This document shows, piece after piece, positions 1-7,192 of a stretch of 10,437 bases of DNA (positions are counted from its first letter, which is position 1; the number at the start of each line of letters is the position of its first letter). A model generated the notes under the pieces. It saw nothing but the letters and a program-made list of their open reading frames with translations, had not been told where the DNA came from and searched no databases. The stretch lies in assembly GCA_002390525.1 (NCBI GenBank), contig DGPR01000035.1:1-10437 (forward strand). The letters run 5' to 3'. The translations under genes and the position numbers were made by a program. Source of the stretch: Cellvibrionales bacterium UBA4435. Lineage in GTDB: Bacteria; Pseudomonadota; Gammaproteobacteria; Pseudomonadales; Porticoccaceae.

Positions 1-437
1 TAAAAATTCATCAGCTTGGTGGAGTAATTATCGGCAATAGAGTTGAAATTGGTTCATGTACCACGATTGATAGAGGTGCATTAAGTGATACCGTTATCGA
101 GGATGGTGTGATCCTCGATAACCACATACAAATAGCCCATAATGTGCATATTGGTGAAAATACCGCTATTGCTAGCTGTTCTGGCATATCAGGAAGTACA
201 GAAATTGGAAAAAATTGTATCTTTGCTGGACAAACAGGAATTGTTGGACATTTAAAAATTTGTGATGGTGTAACTACGACTGGTGGTACAATTATTACAA
301 AATCAATATCTGAATCTGGCTCTTATTCATCTGGTACACCATTAAGCTTGACAGATAAGTGGAAAAAAAATGCGGTCCGCTTCACACAGCTAAATGATTT
401 AGTTCAACGTCTCAAGAGGCTTGAAAAAAAGATATAA
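1..437 (+). CDS. lpxD: UDP-3-O-acylglucosamine N-acyltransferase LpxD, 3' part (5' end outside window)
   Basis: LpxD transfers a 3-hydroxyacyl chain from ACP to the amine of UDP-3-O-acyl-glucosamine, the third step of lipid A synthesis, in the cytoplasm. The reading frame is open from base 3 (first codon AAA), giving 144 residues, roughly the C-terminal 40% of a protein usually near 340 residues. The visible part carries isoleucine-rich hexapeptide repeats of the left-handed beta-helix, the family stretch TTIDRGAL, and the AHN motif whose histidine (codon 138-140) matches the catalytic base of E. coli LpxD (His239). A second conserved histidine lies in GHLKICDG (codon 249-251). The C-terminal YSSGTPL and the charged helix ending RLKRLEKKI also fit the family. 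The N-terminal uridine-binding domain is not in the window. A GTG at 108 is internal to the gene and not a start. fabZ follows after 42 bases. The assignment is firm. Confidence 0.96.
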   Translation, partial: KIHQLGGVIIGNRVEIGSCTTIDRGALSDTVIEDGVILDNHIQIAHNVHIGENTAIASCSGISGSTEIGKNCIFAGQTGIVGHLKICDGVTTTGGTIITKSISESGSYSSGTPLSLTDKWKKNAVRFTQLNDLVQRLKRLEKKI

Positions 438-479
438 TTTTTCACATTTTAAAATTTTGAAGTTCCTAGAGATAATGCA

Positions 480-914
480 ATGGATATAAATGATATAAAA
501 AAACGCCTTCCACAAAGGTATCCCCTTCTTTTAGTTGATAGAGTTGTCGAAATGGATCTAGGCAAGAGGATCCTGGCCTATAAAAACATTACAGCCAATG
601 AAGAGATTTTTAATGGACATTTTCCAAATACACCAATCTTTCCTGGTGTAATGATTATTGAGGCTATGGCTCAAGCCGCAGGTGTTCTTGGATTCGTAAC
701 TGCAGATAAATATGCAGATGATAACGTCTTATATTTATTTGCAGGAGTTGACGGCGTTCGTTTTAAGCGACAAGTAATCCCCGGAGACAAACTGATGCTA
801 GAAGCAAAAGTGGATTCAGTAAAAAGAACAATTTGGCGCTTTAAATGTAAAGCTACAGTAGATGACGAGCTTGCTTGTGAAGCTACTATACTTTGCGCAT
901 TAAAAACGGTTTAA
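480..914 (+). CDS. fabZ: 3-hydroxyacyl-ACP dehydratase FabZ
   Basis: FabZ removes water from (3R)-hydroxyacyl-ACP to give trans-2-enoyl-ACP in the elongation cycle of type II fatty-acid synthesis. It competes with LpxA and LpxD for hydroxyacyl-ACP. The 144-residue product is close to the family length (E. coli 151). It has the hot-dog fold signature GHFPNTPIFPGV with catalytic His47 and, on the central helix EAMAQAAG, catalytic Glu61. RFKRQVIPGD (about residues 94-103) and a C-terminal CEATILCA are also typical. The N-terminal motif reads LPQRYPLLLVD, with Gln where most relatives have His (LPHRYP). The start ATG at 480 gives an N-terminus (MDINDIKKRLP) resembling Pseudomonas FabZ. A weak purine-rich AGAG lies at 468-471. 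FabA is unlikely because the length and GHFP-type motif are those of FabZ. It sits between lpxD and lpxA, the usual place. Confidence 0.98.
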   Translation: MDINDIKKRLPQRYPLLLVDRVVEMDLGKRILAYKNITANEEIFNGHFPNTPIFPGVMIIEAMAQAAGVLGFVTADKYADDNVLYLFAGVDGVRFKRQVIPGDKLMLEAKVDSVKRTIWRFKCKATVDDELACEATILCALKTV

Positions 915-918
915 AAAA

Positions 919-1695
919 ATGTCTCTAATACATAAAACAGCAATTATTGACCCAACAGCTGAGTTAGATGAAGGCGTAGAAATTGGTCCATGGACATCCA
1001 TCGGTCCAGACGTCCAGATTGGCTCTGGAACAATTATCCACTCACATGTTTTAGTTAAGGGCCCTACAACTATTGGTAAAAATAACCGTATTTTTCAATT
1101 TTCTTCAATCGGTGAAGATACACCAGATTTAAAATATGATGGAGAGCCAACTCAATTAGTAATTGGAGATAATAATACTATTCGTGAGGGTGTCACAATA
1201 CACAGAGGAACTATTCAAGATAGAGGTATAACAACTATTGGAAATAATAATCTGATGATGGCATATGTTCATATAGGTCACGACTCAACAGTTGGCAGTA
1301 ACTGTATTTTGGTCAATAACGCATCTCTATCTGGTCACGTTAACGTCGGTGATTGGGCGATATTGTCAGGGTACGTTTTAGTTCATCAGTTTGTTTCTAT
1401 TGGGCCGCACACTTTGATTGGTCCTGCTGCATTCCTTCCGCAAGACGTTCCAGCGTATGTAACTGCATTTGGTTCTCCAGCTGCACCAAAAACCGTCAAC
1501 ACAGTGGGACTTAAGCGTCGCGGATTTAACAAAGATGCAATATTGGCCATCAAGCAAGCCTATAAGATTTTATATAGACAGGGACTTTCCTTAGATGATG
1601 CTCTTACCAAGCTTAATGAGCTGGCAATACAACAACCGGAAGTTCAGCTGATGCTTGATTCTGTGAAAGCTTCATCTCGCGGAATAATACGTTAA
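919..1695 (+). CDS. lpxA: UDP-N-acetylglucosamine O-acyltransferase LpxA
   Basis: LpxA catalyses the first step of lipid A synthesis, moving a 3-hydroxyacyl chain from ACP to the 3-OH of UDP-GlcNAc. It works as a cytoplasmic trimer. The product is 258 residues (E. coli 262). Hexapeptide repeats of the beta-helix run to about residue 175, followed by the helical C-terminal domain (GLKRRGFNKDAI to SSRGIIR). The catalytic histidine is His121 in HIGHDSTVG, aligning with E. coli His125. His140 (LSGH) and His156 (VHQF) match E. coli His144 and His160. The residue aligning with E. coli Gly173, the acyl-chain ruler, is Pro169, which may shift preference toward shorter chains (inference). Only 4 bases separate it from fabZ and there is no clear Shine-Dalgarno, so translation is probably coupled. 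lpxB follows after 3 bases. Confidence 0.98.
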   Translation: MSLIHKTAIIDPTAELDEGVEIGPWTSIGPDVQIGSGTIIHSHVLVKGPTTIGKNNRIFQFSSIGEDTPDLKYDGEPTQLVIGDNNTIREGVTIHRGTIQDRGITTIGNNNLMMAYVHIGHDSTVGSNCILVNNASLSGHVNVGDWAILSGYVLVHQFVSIGPHTLIGPAAFLPQDVPAYVTAFGSPAAPKTVNTVGLKRRGFNKDAILAIKQAYKILYRQGLSLDDALTKLNELAIQQPEVQLMLDSVKASSRGIIR

Positions 1696-1698
1696 GTC

Positions 1699-2841
1699 AT
1701 GGTTGATTCCTACAGAATAGGAATTGTTGCAGGAGAGTTATCTGGTGACCAGTTAGGGGCTGGATTGATTCGTTCATTGAAATTGCGTTACCCCGACGCA
1801 ATATACGAGGGTATAGGCGGCTCAAAAATGATAAATGAGGGATTTTTATCCCTATTTCCTATAGAAAGGCTCTCTGTGATGGGGTTTTTCGAGCCCTTAA
1901 AAAGGTTGCCTGAACTGTTTCGAATTCGTAAAAATCTATTTAAACACTTCTGTGATAGTGAATTTGATCTTGTGATTGGAATTGATTCTCCAGATTTTAA
2001 TCTTGGCTTAGAAAAAAAACTACACGCTAAAGGAATTAAGACTGCGCATTATGTAAGTCCTTCAGTATGGGCATGGAGACAGAGTCGTATAAAAAAAATC
2101 CAGAGCTCCGTTGATCTAATGATTACTCTTTTCCCTTTTGAAGAGGATTTCTATAAAAAAAATAGTATTCCAGTAGTGTGTGTTGGTCATCCTTTAGCTG
2201 AAGATCTAGCAGTTCAATTAGATACTAATAAGGCTCGCCAAGAGCTTTGTTTGGCTGATAATCCTGTGCTTGTAGTTATGCCGGGTAGCAGGGCTTCAGA
2301 GATAAAAAAATTAGGTAAATTATTTATAGATGTAGCCGCCTATTGTAAAAAAAGAATTACTAAACTTCAGATAATTATTCCAGCTGCTTCGCCAGAAAGA
2401 AAATATGAAATAGAAGATATTTTACAAAATTATCCTTCTTTGAAAGCAAAAGTTCTAGACGGACAATCACTTTTAGCAATGTCAGCTGCAGACGTAGTGT
2501 TGGTCTCATCTGGAACGGCAACTTTAGAGGCTATGCTGTTAAAAAAACCAATGGTTGTAAGCTACCGCCTAGGAGCGCTGACTTTTGCATTAATTTCTAA
2601 AATTATAAAAATAAAATATGCTGCATTGCCTAATCTTCTTGCTAATGAGTTATTGGTTCCAGAGTATTTAGAAAAAGATGCCACGCTAGATAATATTTCA
2701 TCAGGAATAATGAATTTTTTTGATAATCCAGTTGATAGAAAAAAATTAGAGGAACACTTCGAGGCTCTTCATGAAACCTTAAAGTGTGGAGGAAGTGAAA
2801 CTGCAGCAAAAGCACTTGTTAAGCTTTTGAGTAAAAAATGA
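1699..2841 (+). CDS. lpxB: Lipid A disaccharide synthase LpxB
   Basis: LpxB condenses lipid X (2,3-diacylglucosamine-1-phosphate) with its UDP form, releasing UDP and forming the beta-1,6-linked disaccharide of lipid A. It is a peripheral inner-membrane glycosyltransferase of family GT19. The product has 380 residues (E. coli 382). Visible motifs in order are AGELSGDQLGAGLI (11-24), GIDSPDFN (94-101, the region of the catalytic aspartate), HYVSPSVWAWRQ (117-128), PGSR (195-198, the conserved arginine loop), SSGTATLEA (270-278) and PNLLANELLVPEYL (311-324). The glycine-rich first motif has Glu-Leu where E. coli has Glu-Ala, a mild change. The start ATG is 3 bases after the lpxA stop, so co-translation is likely. 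The stop TGA overlaps an ATG in the pattern ATGA, which opens a very short reading frame leading to rnhB. UDP-GlcNAc-handling enzymes such as MurG share the fold but not these motifs. Confidence 0.98.
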   Translation: MVDSYRIGIVAGELSGDQLGAGLIRSLKLRYPDAIYEGIGGSKMINEGFLSLFPIERLSVMGFFEPLKRLPELFRIRKNLFKHFCDSEFDLVIGIDSPDFNLGLEKKLHAKGIKTAHYVSPSVWAWRQSRIKKIQSSVDLMITLFPFEEDFYKKNSIPVVCVGHPLAEDLAVQLDTNKARQELCLADNPVLVVMPGSRASEIKKLGKLFIDVAAYCKKRITKLQIIIPAASPERKYEIEDILQNYPSLKAKVLDGQSLLAMSAADVVLVSSGTATLEAMLLKKPMVVSYRLGALTFALISKIIKIKYAALPNLLANELLVPEYLEKDATLDNISSGIMNFFDNPVDRKKLEEHFEALHETLKCGGSETAAKALVKLLSKK

Positions 2842-2858
2842 GTACAAATCACAAATGA
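2838..2858 (+). other. Seven-codon minicistron linking lpxB to rnhB (putative coupling element)
   Basis: An ATG at 2838 overlaps the lpxB stop (ATGA) and opens a frame of six residues, MSTNHK. Its TGA at 2856-2858 overlaps the rnhB ATG, again as ATGA. A weak GAG lies 6 bases before the first ATG. This is seen directly. That it is translated, or couples lpxB to rnhB translation, is inference. Chance is possible in such AT-rich sequence, and a one-base assembly error hiding a longer rnhB N-terminus is another explanation. Confidence 0.3.
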
Positions 2859-3439
2859 TATATGATGACCTAATTTTAGCTGGCGTAGATGAGGTTGGAA
2901 GAGGATCTTTAGCTGGAGATGTTATTGCAGCCGCAGTTATTCTCTGCCCTAAAAATAAAATACCTGGTCTTATTGATTCAAAGAAACTTTCTGAGAAAAA
3001 CCGTCAAAAATTTGATGTTCAAATTAAACATAAATCTTTGTGTTGGAGTATAGCAAGAGCTAATACACAAGAAATTGAAACATATAATATATTAGAGGCC
3101 ACTATGTTGGCCATGAAGCGCGCTATCCAAGGTCTTTCTCTATCACCAGAATATATAATAGTTGATGGTAACCGTTTACCAAGTTGGCCATATCCCTCAG
3201 AAGCATTAGTCAGGGGAGATTCAATAGCCCCTTGCGTATCCGCAGCATCCATTATTGCAAAAGTCTTTAGAGATAAAGAAATGAGAGATTTAGATAAAAT
3301 ATATCCTGGATATGGTTTTTCTAGTCATAAAGGTTATGGAACAAAGAAACACATAGATGCCATAAAGCATCTAGCGCCAACCCCTATCCACAGAAGAACC
3401 TTTGAACCTATAAAGAGTATGATAACTAGAACACCTTAA
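2855..3439 (+). CDS. rnhB: Ribonuclease HII RnhB
   Basis: RNase HII cuts RNA in RNA-DNA hybrids and starts removal of single ribonucleotides misplaced in DNA, using metal-dependent hydrolysis. The 194-residue product matches the family (E. coli 198). The signature GVDEVGRG gives catalytic Asp12 and Glu13. Asp104 in IIVDGNR and Asp122 in GDS complete the four-acid site (E. coli Asp16, Glu17, Asp108, Asp126). DSKKLSEKNR (41-50), SAASIIAK (129-136) and YGFSSHKGYGT (153-163) are also conserved. The signature continues as GRGSLAGDV, with Ser18 where the common form is GRGPLAG. ATG at 2855 is the only start in this frame after the upstream in-frame stop at 2828, so the start is fixed unless there is a frameshift. 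It lies 13 bases after lpxB and lacks a good Shine-Dalgarno. Its position between lpxB and dnaE is the usual gammaproteobacterial one. Confidence 0.97.
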   Translation: MIYDDLILAGVDEVGRGSLAGDVIAAAVILCPKNKIPGLIDSKKLSEKNRQKFDVQIKHKSLCWSIARANTQEIETYNILEATMLAMKRAIQGLSLSPEYIIVDGNRLPSWPYPSEALVRGDSIAPCVSAASIIAKVFRDKEMRDLDKIYPGYGFSSHKGYGTKKHIDAIKHLAPTPIHRRTFEPIKSMITRTP

Positions 3440-3462
3440 AAGTTTCAATTTATTATATAATC

Positions 3463-3491
3463 TTGTGAGCACGTACTAAACAAATAATAAT
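3463..3491 (+). promoter_or_regulatory. Candidate sigma-70 promoter for dnaE
   Basis: In the 135-base gap before dnaE, TTGTGA (3463-3468, 4 of 6 to TTGACA) is followed after 17 bases by AATAAT (3486-3491, 5 of 6 to TATAAT). This would start transcription near 3498 and leave a leader of about 75 bases. The gap also holds exact TATAAT hexamers at 3456 and 3509, but neither has a good -35 at normal spacing. The region is so AT-rich that chance matches are expected. No rho-independent terminator is visible after rnhB, so read-through from the lpx block is also likely. Confidence 0.3.
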
Positions 3492-3574
3492 TACGATAAA
3501 CTTGTAATTATAATTTATATATTTAATCCGTCCTAGCGCAAGAAATTAGAATGTTTTTTTGGATTTAATTATTT

Positions 3575-6500
3575 ATGCCCCAACCTTCTTTTGTTCACCT
3601 TCGGCTTCACAGTGAGTATTCATTAATTGATGGCCTCATCTCTATAGATTCACTTGTTCACAGAGTGGCTGAACTGGGCATGCCGGCTGTTGCCCTTACC
3701 GATATAACCAATTTCTTTGGGTTGATTAAGTTTTATAAAGCTGCCCATCTATCAGGCGTAAAGCCTATATTTGGTGCAGATTTATGTATTCGTAGCACTA
3801 TTGACGGTATACCACCATATCATATGACGTTTCTTGTAATGAATATGATAGGTTATCGAAATCTTACGAAACTGATATCTCGTGCTTATCAAGAGGGCCA
3901 AAGTCACGGTATTCCTATGATTAGTAGTGGTTGGATTAAGGATGCATCGGAGGGCCTTATTGTACTTAGTGGCCGTCAAAGTGATATTGGTCAAGCAATA
4001 CTTGCGGGGAATAATCTTCAGGCCGAAAAATTTTTGCTGAGCTGGATTGGGGTATTTACCGATAGATTTTATTTGGAGCTAACTAGAACTAGAAGGATAG
4101 GCGAAGAAGATTTTATTCATTCCGCTATTGGGTTGTCACAAAAATTTAACTGCCCCGTTGTAGCCACAAATGACGTTAGATTTTTAAAATCTGATGATTT
4201 TGAAGCTCATGAATCACGAGTTTGCATTGGTTTAGGGTGTGTTCTAGACGACTCTAGGCGAGCCAAGACATATAGTGAAGAGCAATATCTTCGTTCAGAA
4301 GATGAAATGATCGAACTTTTTAACGACATACCAGAGGCTCTTGAAAATACGCTAGAAATTGCCTACCGATGTAACCTAGTGCTCAAATTAGGCGAAACTT
4401 TTTTGCCAGATTATCCTATTCCTGAAGGCTTAACCAAAGATAATTTTTTTAAAAAATTATCTATTGAAGGCCTTGAAGATAGACTTTCAAAGATTTCTAT
4501 AGTCTCAAAAAAAGACCCCAAAGAAGATAGAAAAAAATATTTTGATCGTCTTGATTTTGAGCTTCAAGTTGTAATAAAAATGGGCTACCAAGGCTATTTT
4601 TTAATAGTAATGGATTTCATCAGATGGGCTAAGGAGAATGGAATACCTGTGGGCCCCGGACGAGGTTCCGGAGCAGGCTCATTGATTGCTTATGCGCTTG
4701 GAATTACAGACTTAGACCCTCTTGAATACGGTTTACTGTTTGAACGATTCTTAAATCCTGAGCGAGTATCAATGCCTGACTTTGATATAGATTTTTGTAT
4801 GGATAACAGGGATAGGGTTATTTCATATGTAGCAGGTAGATATGGTCGTGATGCAGTTTCTCAAATAATTACTTTTGGAAAAATGGCAGCTAAAGCGGTA
4901 GTAAGAGATGTGGCCAGAGTGCAGGGTAAACCTTATGGTTTAGCAGATAGGTTATCAAAAATGATCCCAGCAGATATTGGAATGACTCTAAAAAAGGCAG
5001 TTGAAGAGCAGGATATTTTGAGAGATTTTTTATCTGAAAATGATGAAGCACAAGAAATTTGGGATATGGCAGTTCAGCTTGAAGGTATTACACGAAATGC
5101 AGGCAAGCATGCAGGGGGAGTTGTTATTGCACCGACAAAGCTCACAGATTTTTCTCCATTATACTGTGACGAGACAGGAGAGGGTCTCGTCACTCAATTT
5201 GATAAAGACGATGTAGAAAGTGCAGGGTTGATCAAGTTCGATTTTTTAGGACTAAGAACACTAACAATTATAGATTGTGCAGTCAGAATGGTGAATAAGC
5301 GCTTTCATGATTCTTCAGACAAAATATTAATGATAAATGACATCCCATTAGATGACCCTTTAGCGTTTGAACTCATTCAGCAAGGAGAGACGACTGCTGT
5401 ATTTCAATTAGAATCACAAGGCATGAAAGATTTAATGAAGCGTGTAAAACCTAATTCATTTGAGGATATCATTGCGCTTGTAGCCCTCTATAGGCCAGGC
5501 CCATTGGAGTCCGGAATGGTTGACGATTTCGTTAATCGTAAACATGGTAGATCAAGAGTGGCCTATCCTGATGAAAAATTTCAGCATCAGAGCCTAAAGC
5601 CAATTTTAGAGCCCACTTACGGAGTTATAGTTTATCAAGAGCAGGTGATGCAAATTGCCCAAATTCTTGCAGGGTACTCTTTGGGAGAGGCAGATTTACT
5701 TCGTCGTGCTATGGGGAAAAAGAAGCCAGAGGAGATGGCTAAACAACGAGAAATTTTTGAAGAAGGCGCTAAAAAACAAGGGATTGATCCTAACCTCGCT
5801 ATAAAAATATTTGATCTAGTGGAAAAATTTGCTGGATATGGATTCAATAAATCCCATTCTGCTGCATATGCACTTTTGGCCTATCAAACAGCCTACCTTA
5901 AATCACATTATCTGCCTGAATTTATGGCAGCAGTCTTATCTGCTGATATGCAGAATACAGATAAAGTGGTCAGATTGGTTCAAGAGTGTAATCATAGAAA
6001 AGTAAAATTGTTATCACCAGATATAAATCATAGCTATTTTATTTTTACCGTTTCTGGTAAAGGTGAGATAATTTACGGCCTCGGTGCAATTAAAGGTTTG
6101 GGGGAAGGGCCAGTTGAGAGTATTATCGCTGCAAGAGAAAAAGGTGGAAATTTTGTTGATTTATTTGATTTTTGCTCAAGAGTTGATGCTAAAAAGATTA
6201 ACAAACGAACACTTGAAGCATTAATAAGATCCGGTGCAATGGATAGTATAGGCCCCGCTGGTGAGCCCGGTTATCAGCGAACAGTTATGTTGTCAGCTAT
6301 GAGTGAAGCTGTCAAGACAGCAGAACAGCATGCTCGAAATGAAACTATCGGTATAACTGATTTATTTGGGGAAAAGCCAAATGACCCAGCCATAGAATGC
6401 AAATATAAAAAATTTAATCACATCTCCTCAGAGACCTCCAAGGAAAGATTAAGCGGAGAAAGAGATACTTTAGGTCTGTATCTATCAGGGCATCCAGTCG

Positions 6501-7072
6501 ATGAGTATAGCGACGAGCTAGCTTGCTATATTAAAAGAAAAATATTTGAACTTAAGGCAGAGAGAACGCCACAAACTGTGGCAGGTTTAGTAATGGATAT
6601 AAAGATGGTGAGAACTCGTAGTGGTGATAATATGGCAATAATATCACTAGATGATAAAAGTGCTCAAATTGATGTGGCAGTTTTTTCTGAAACTTTTAAA
6701 GAAGCTAGAGAAAAAATAGTTAAAGATGAATTTTTAGTCATTGAGGGGCAAATTACCTCAGATAATTATACTGATGGCGTGAAGATGAGGGCAGATAAAA
6801 TTTATACTTTGTATGAGACTAGATCAAAATATTTGAAGGCTATTGTAATAGATATGAGTAAAGAAGATCTAAAAGATTTCTCTGTTGATGAAATTTCCAG
6901 AATCATGCAAGATTATTGCGATGGAAAATGTCCAGTCAGGATAAGTTATAATAATAGGGATGCTTTGTGCGAAATAGCTCTAGGTGACAAATGGCTTGTT
7001 TCCCCTAAAGATGAGCTGCTTCAGAAGTTAAAAAATAAAGTTGGAAATGATATGGTGCACTTGAGATTCTAA
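3575..7072 (+). CDS. dnaE: DNA polymerase III alpha subunit DnaE
   Basis: DnaE is the replicative polymerase subunit of the Pol III holoenzyme. The product has 1165 residues (E. coli 1160) and is intact. Domains are PHP (about 1-270), a C-family palm and fingers (about 280-820), a helix-hairpin-helix region with GAIKGLGEG (837-845), an OB fold (about 1000-1078) and a C-terminal tau-binding region. The fingers carry PGRGSGAGS (361-369). Catalytic aspartates are Asp402 and Asp404 in PDFDIDF and Asp556 in KFDFLGLRTL, aligning with E. coli 401, 403 and 555. NAGKHAGGVVIAP (508-520) and GFNKSHSAAYA (756-766) are family hallmarks. The PHP start reads VHLRLHSEYS, with Arg as in E. coli in place of a metal-binding His, so PHP proofreading is probably lost and a separate epsilon subunit (DnaQ, not in the window) expected. 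The clamp-binding site reads ITDLF (927-931), lacking the usual leading Gln. The start ATG fits E. coli; only a weak GGA (3561) precedes it. Confidence 0.99.
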   Translation: MPQPSFVHLRLHSEYSLIDGLISIDSLVHRVAELGMPAVALTDITNFFGLIKFYKAAHLSGVKPIFGADLCIRSTIDGIPPYHMTFLVMNMIGYRNLTKLISRAYQEGQSHGIPMISSGWIKDASEGLIVLSGRQSDIGQAILAGNNLQAEKFLLSWIGVFTDRFYLELTRTRRIGEEDFIHSAIGLSQKFNCPVVATNDVRFLKSDDFEAHESRVCIGLGCVLDDSRRAKTYSEEQYLRSEDEMIELFNDIPEALENTLEIAYRCNLVLKLGETFLPDYPIPEGLTKDNFFKKLSIEGLEDRLSKISIVSKKDPKEDRKKYFDRLDFELQVVIKMGYQGYFLIVMDFIRWAKENGIPVGPGRGSGAGSLIAYALGITDLDPLEYGLLFERFLNPERVSMPDFDIDFCMDNRDRVISYVAGRYGRDAVSQIITFGKMAAKAVVRDVARVQGKPYGLADRLSKMIPADIGMTLKKAVEEQDILRDFLSENDEAQEIWDMAVQLEGITRNAGKHAGGVVIAPTKLTDFSPLYCDETGEGLVTQFDKDDVESAGLIKFDFLGLRTLTIIDCAVRMVNKRFHDSSDKILMINDIPLDDPLAFELIQQGETTAVFQLESQGMKDLMKRVKPNSFEDIIALVALYRPGPLESGMVDDFVNRKHGRSRVAYPDEKFQHQSLKPILEPTYGVIVYQEQVMQIAQILAGYSLGEADLLRRAMGKKKPEEMAKQREIFEEGAKKQGIDPNLAIKIFDLVEKFAGYGFNKSHSAAYALLAYQTAYLKSHYLPEFMAAVLSADMQNTDKVVRLVQECNHRKVKLLSPDINHSYFIFTVSGKGEIIYGLGAIKGLGEGPVESIIAAREKGGNFVDLFDFCSRVDAKKINKRTLEALIRSGAMDSIGPAGEPGYQRTVMLSAMSEAVKTAEQHARNETIGITDLFGEKPNDPAIECKYKKFNHISSETSKERLSGERDTLGLYLSGHPVDEYSDELACYIKRKIFELKAERTPQTVAGLVMDIKMVRTRSGDNMAIISLDDKSAQIDVAVFSETFKEAREKIVKDEFLVIEGQITSDNYTDGVKMRADKIYTLYETRSKYLKAIVIDMSKEDLKDFSVDEISRIMQDYCDGKCPVRISYNNRDALCEIALGDKWLVSPKDELLQKLKNKVGNDMVHLRF

Positions 7073-7130
7073 CGAATTAAAAATTAGAAAATTAAAAAAA
7101 TAAATTTATGCTTTTTTAAAAAGACCATAT

Positions 7131-7159
7131 TTCTCTGCCAAAATATACTAGGTTATAAT
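7131..7159 (+). promoter_or_regulatory. Candidate sigma-70 promoter for accA with AT-rich upstream tract
   Basis: An exact TATAAT at 7154-7159 lies 17 bases after TTCTCT (7131-7136, 3 of 6 to TTGACA). Transcription would begin near 7166, only about 27 bases before the accA ATG. Directly upstream, at the place an UP element would occupy (about 7107-7128), is a run of six T then five A flanked by C and G (7111-7123). The exact -10 and short leader support the call, while the poor -35 weakens it. Confidence 0.4.
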
Positions 7160-7192
7160 TGGTGACATGATTATTATAGGTAGCAATTTCAT

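Noticed and set aside
108-437. A separate short gene starting at GTG 108
   Set aside because: The same frame is open back to base 3 with clear LpxD sequence (TTIDRGAL), so 108 is an internal codon of lpxD cut by the window edge.
7111-7123. Near-palindrome of T and A runs after dnaE as a terminator
   Set aside because: There is no G+C-rich stem and no loop; it fits better as an AT-rich tract upstream of the accA promoter candidate.
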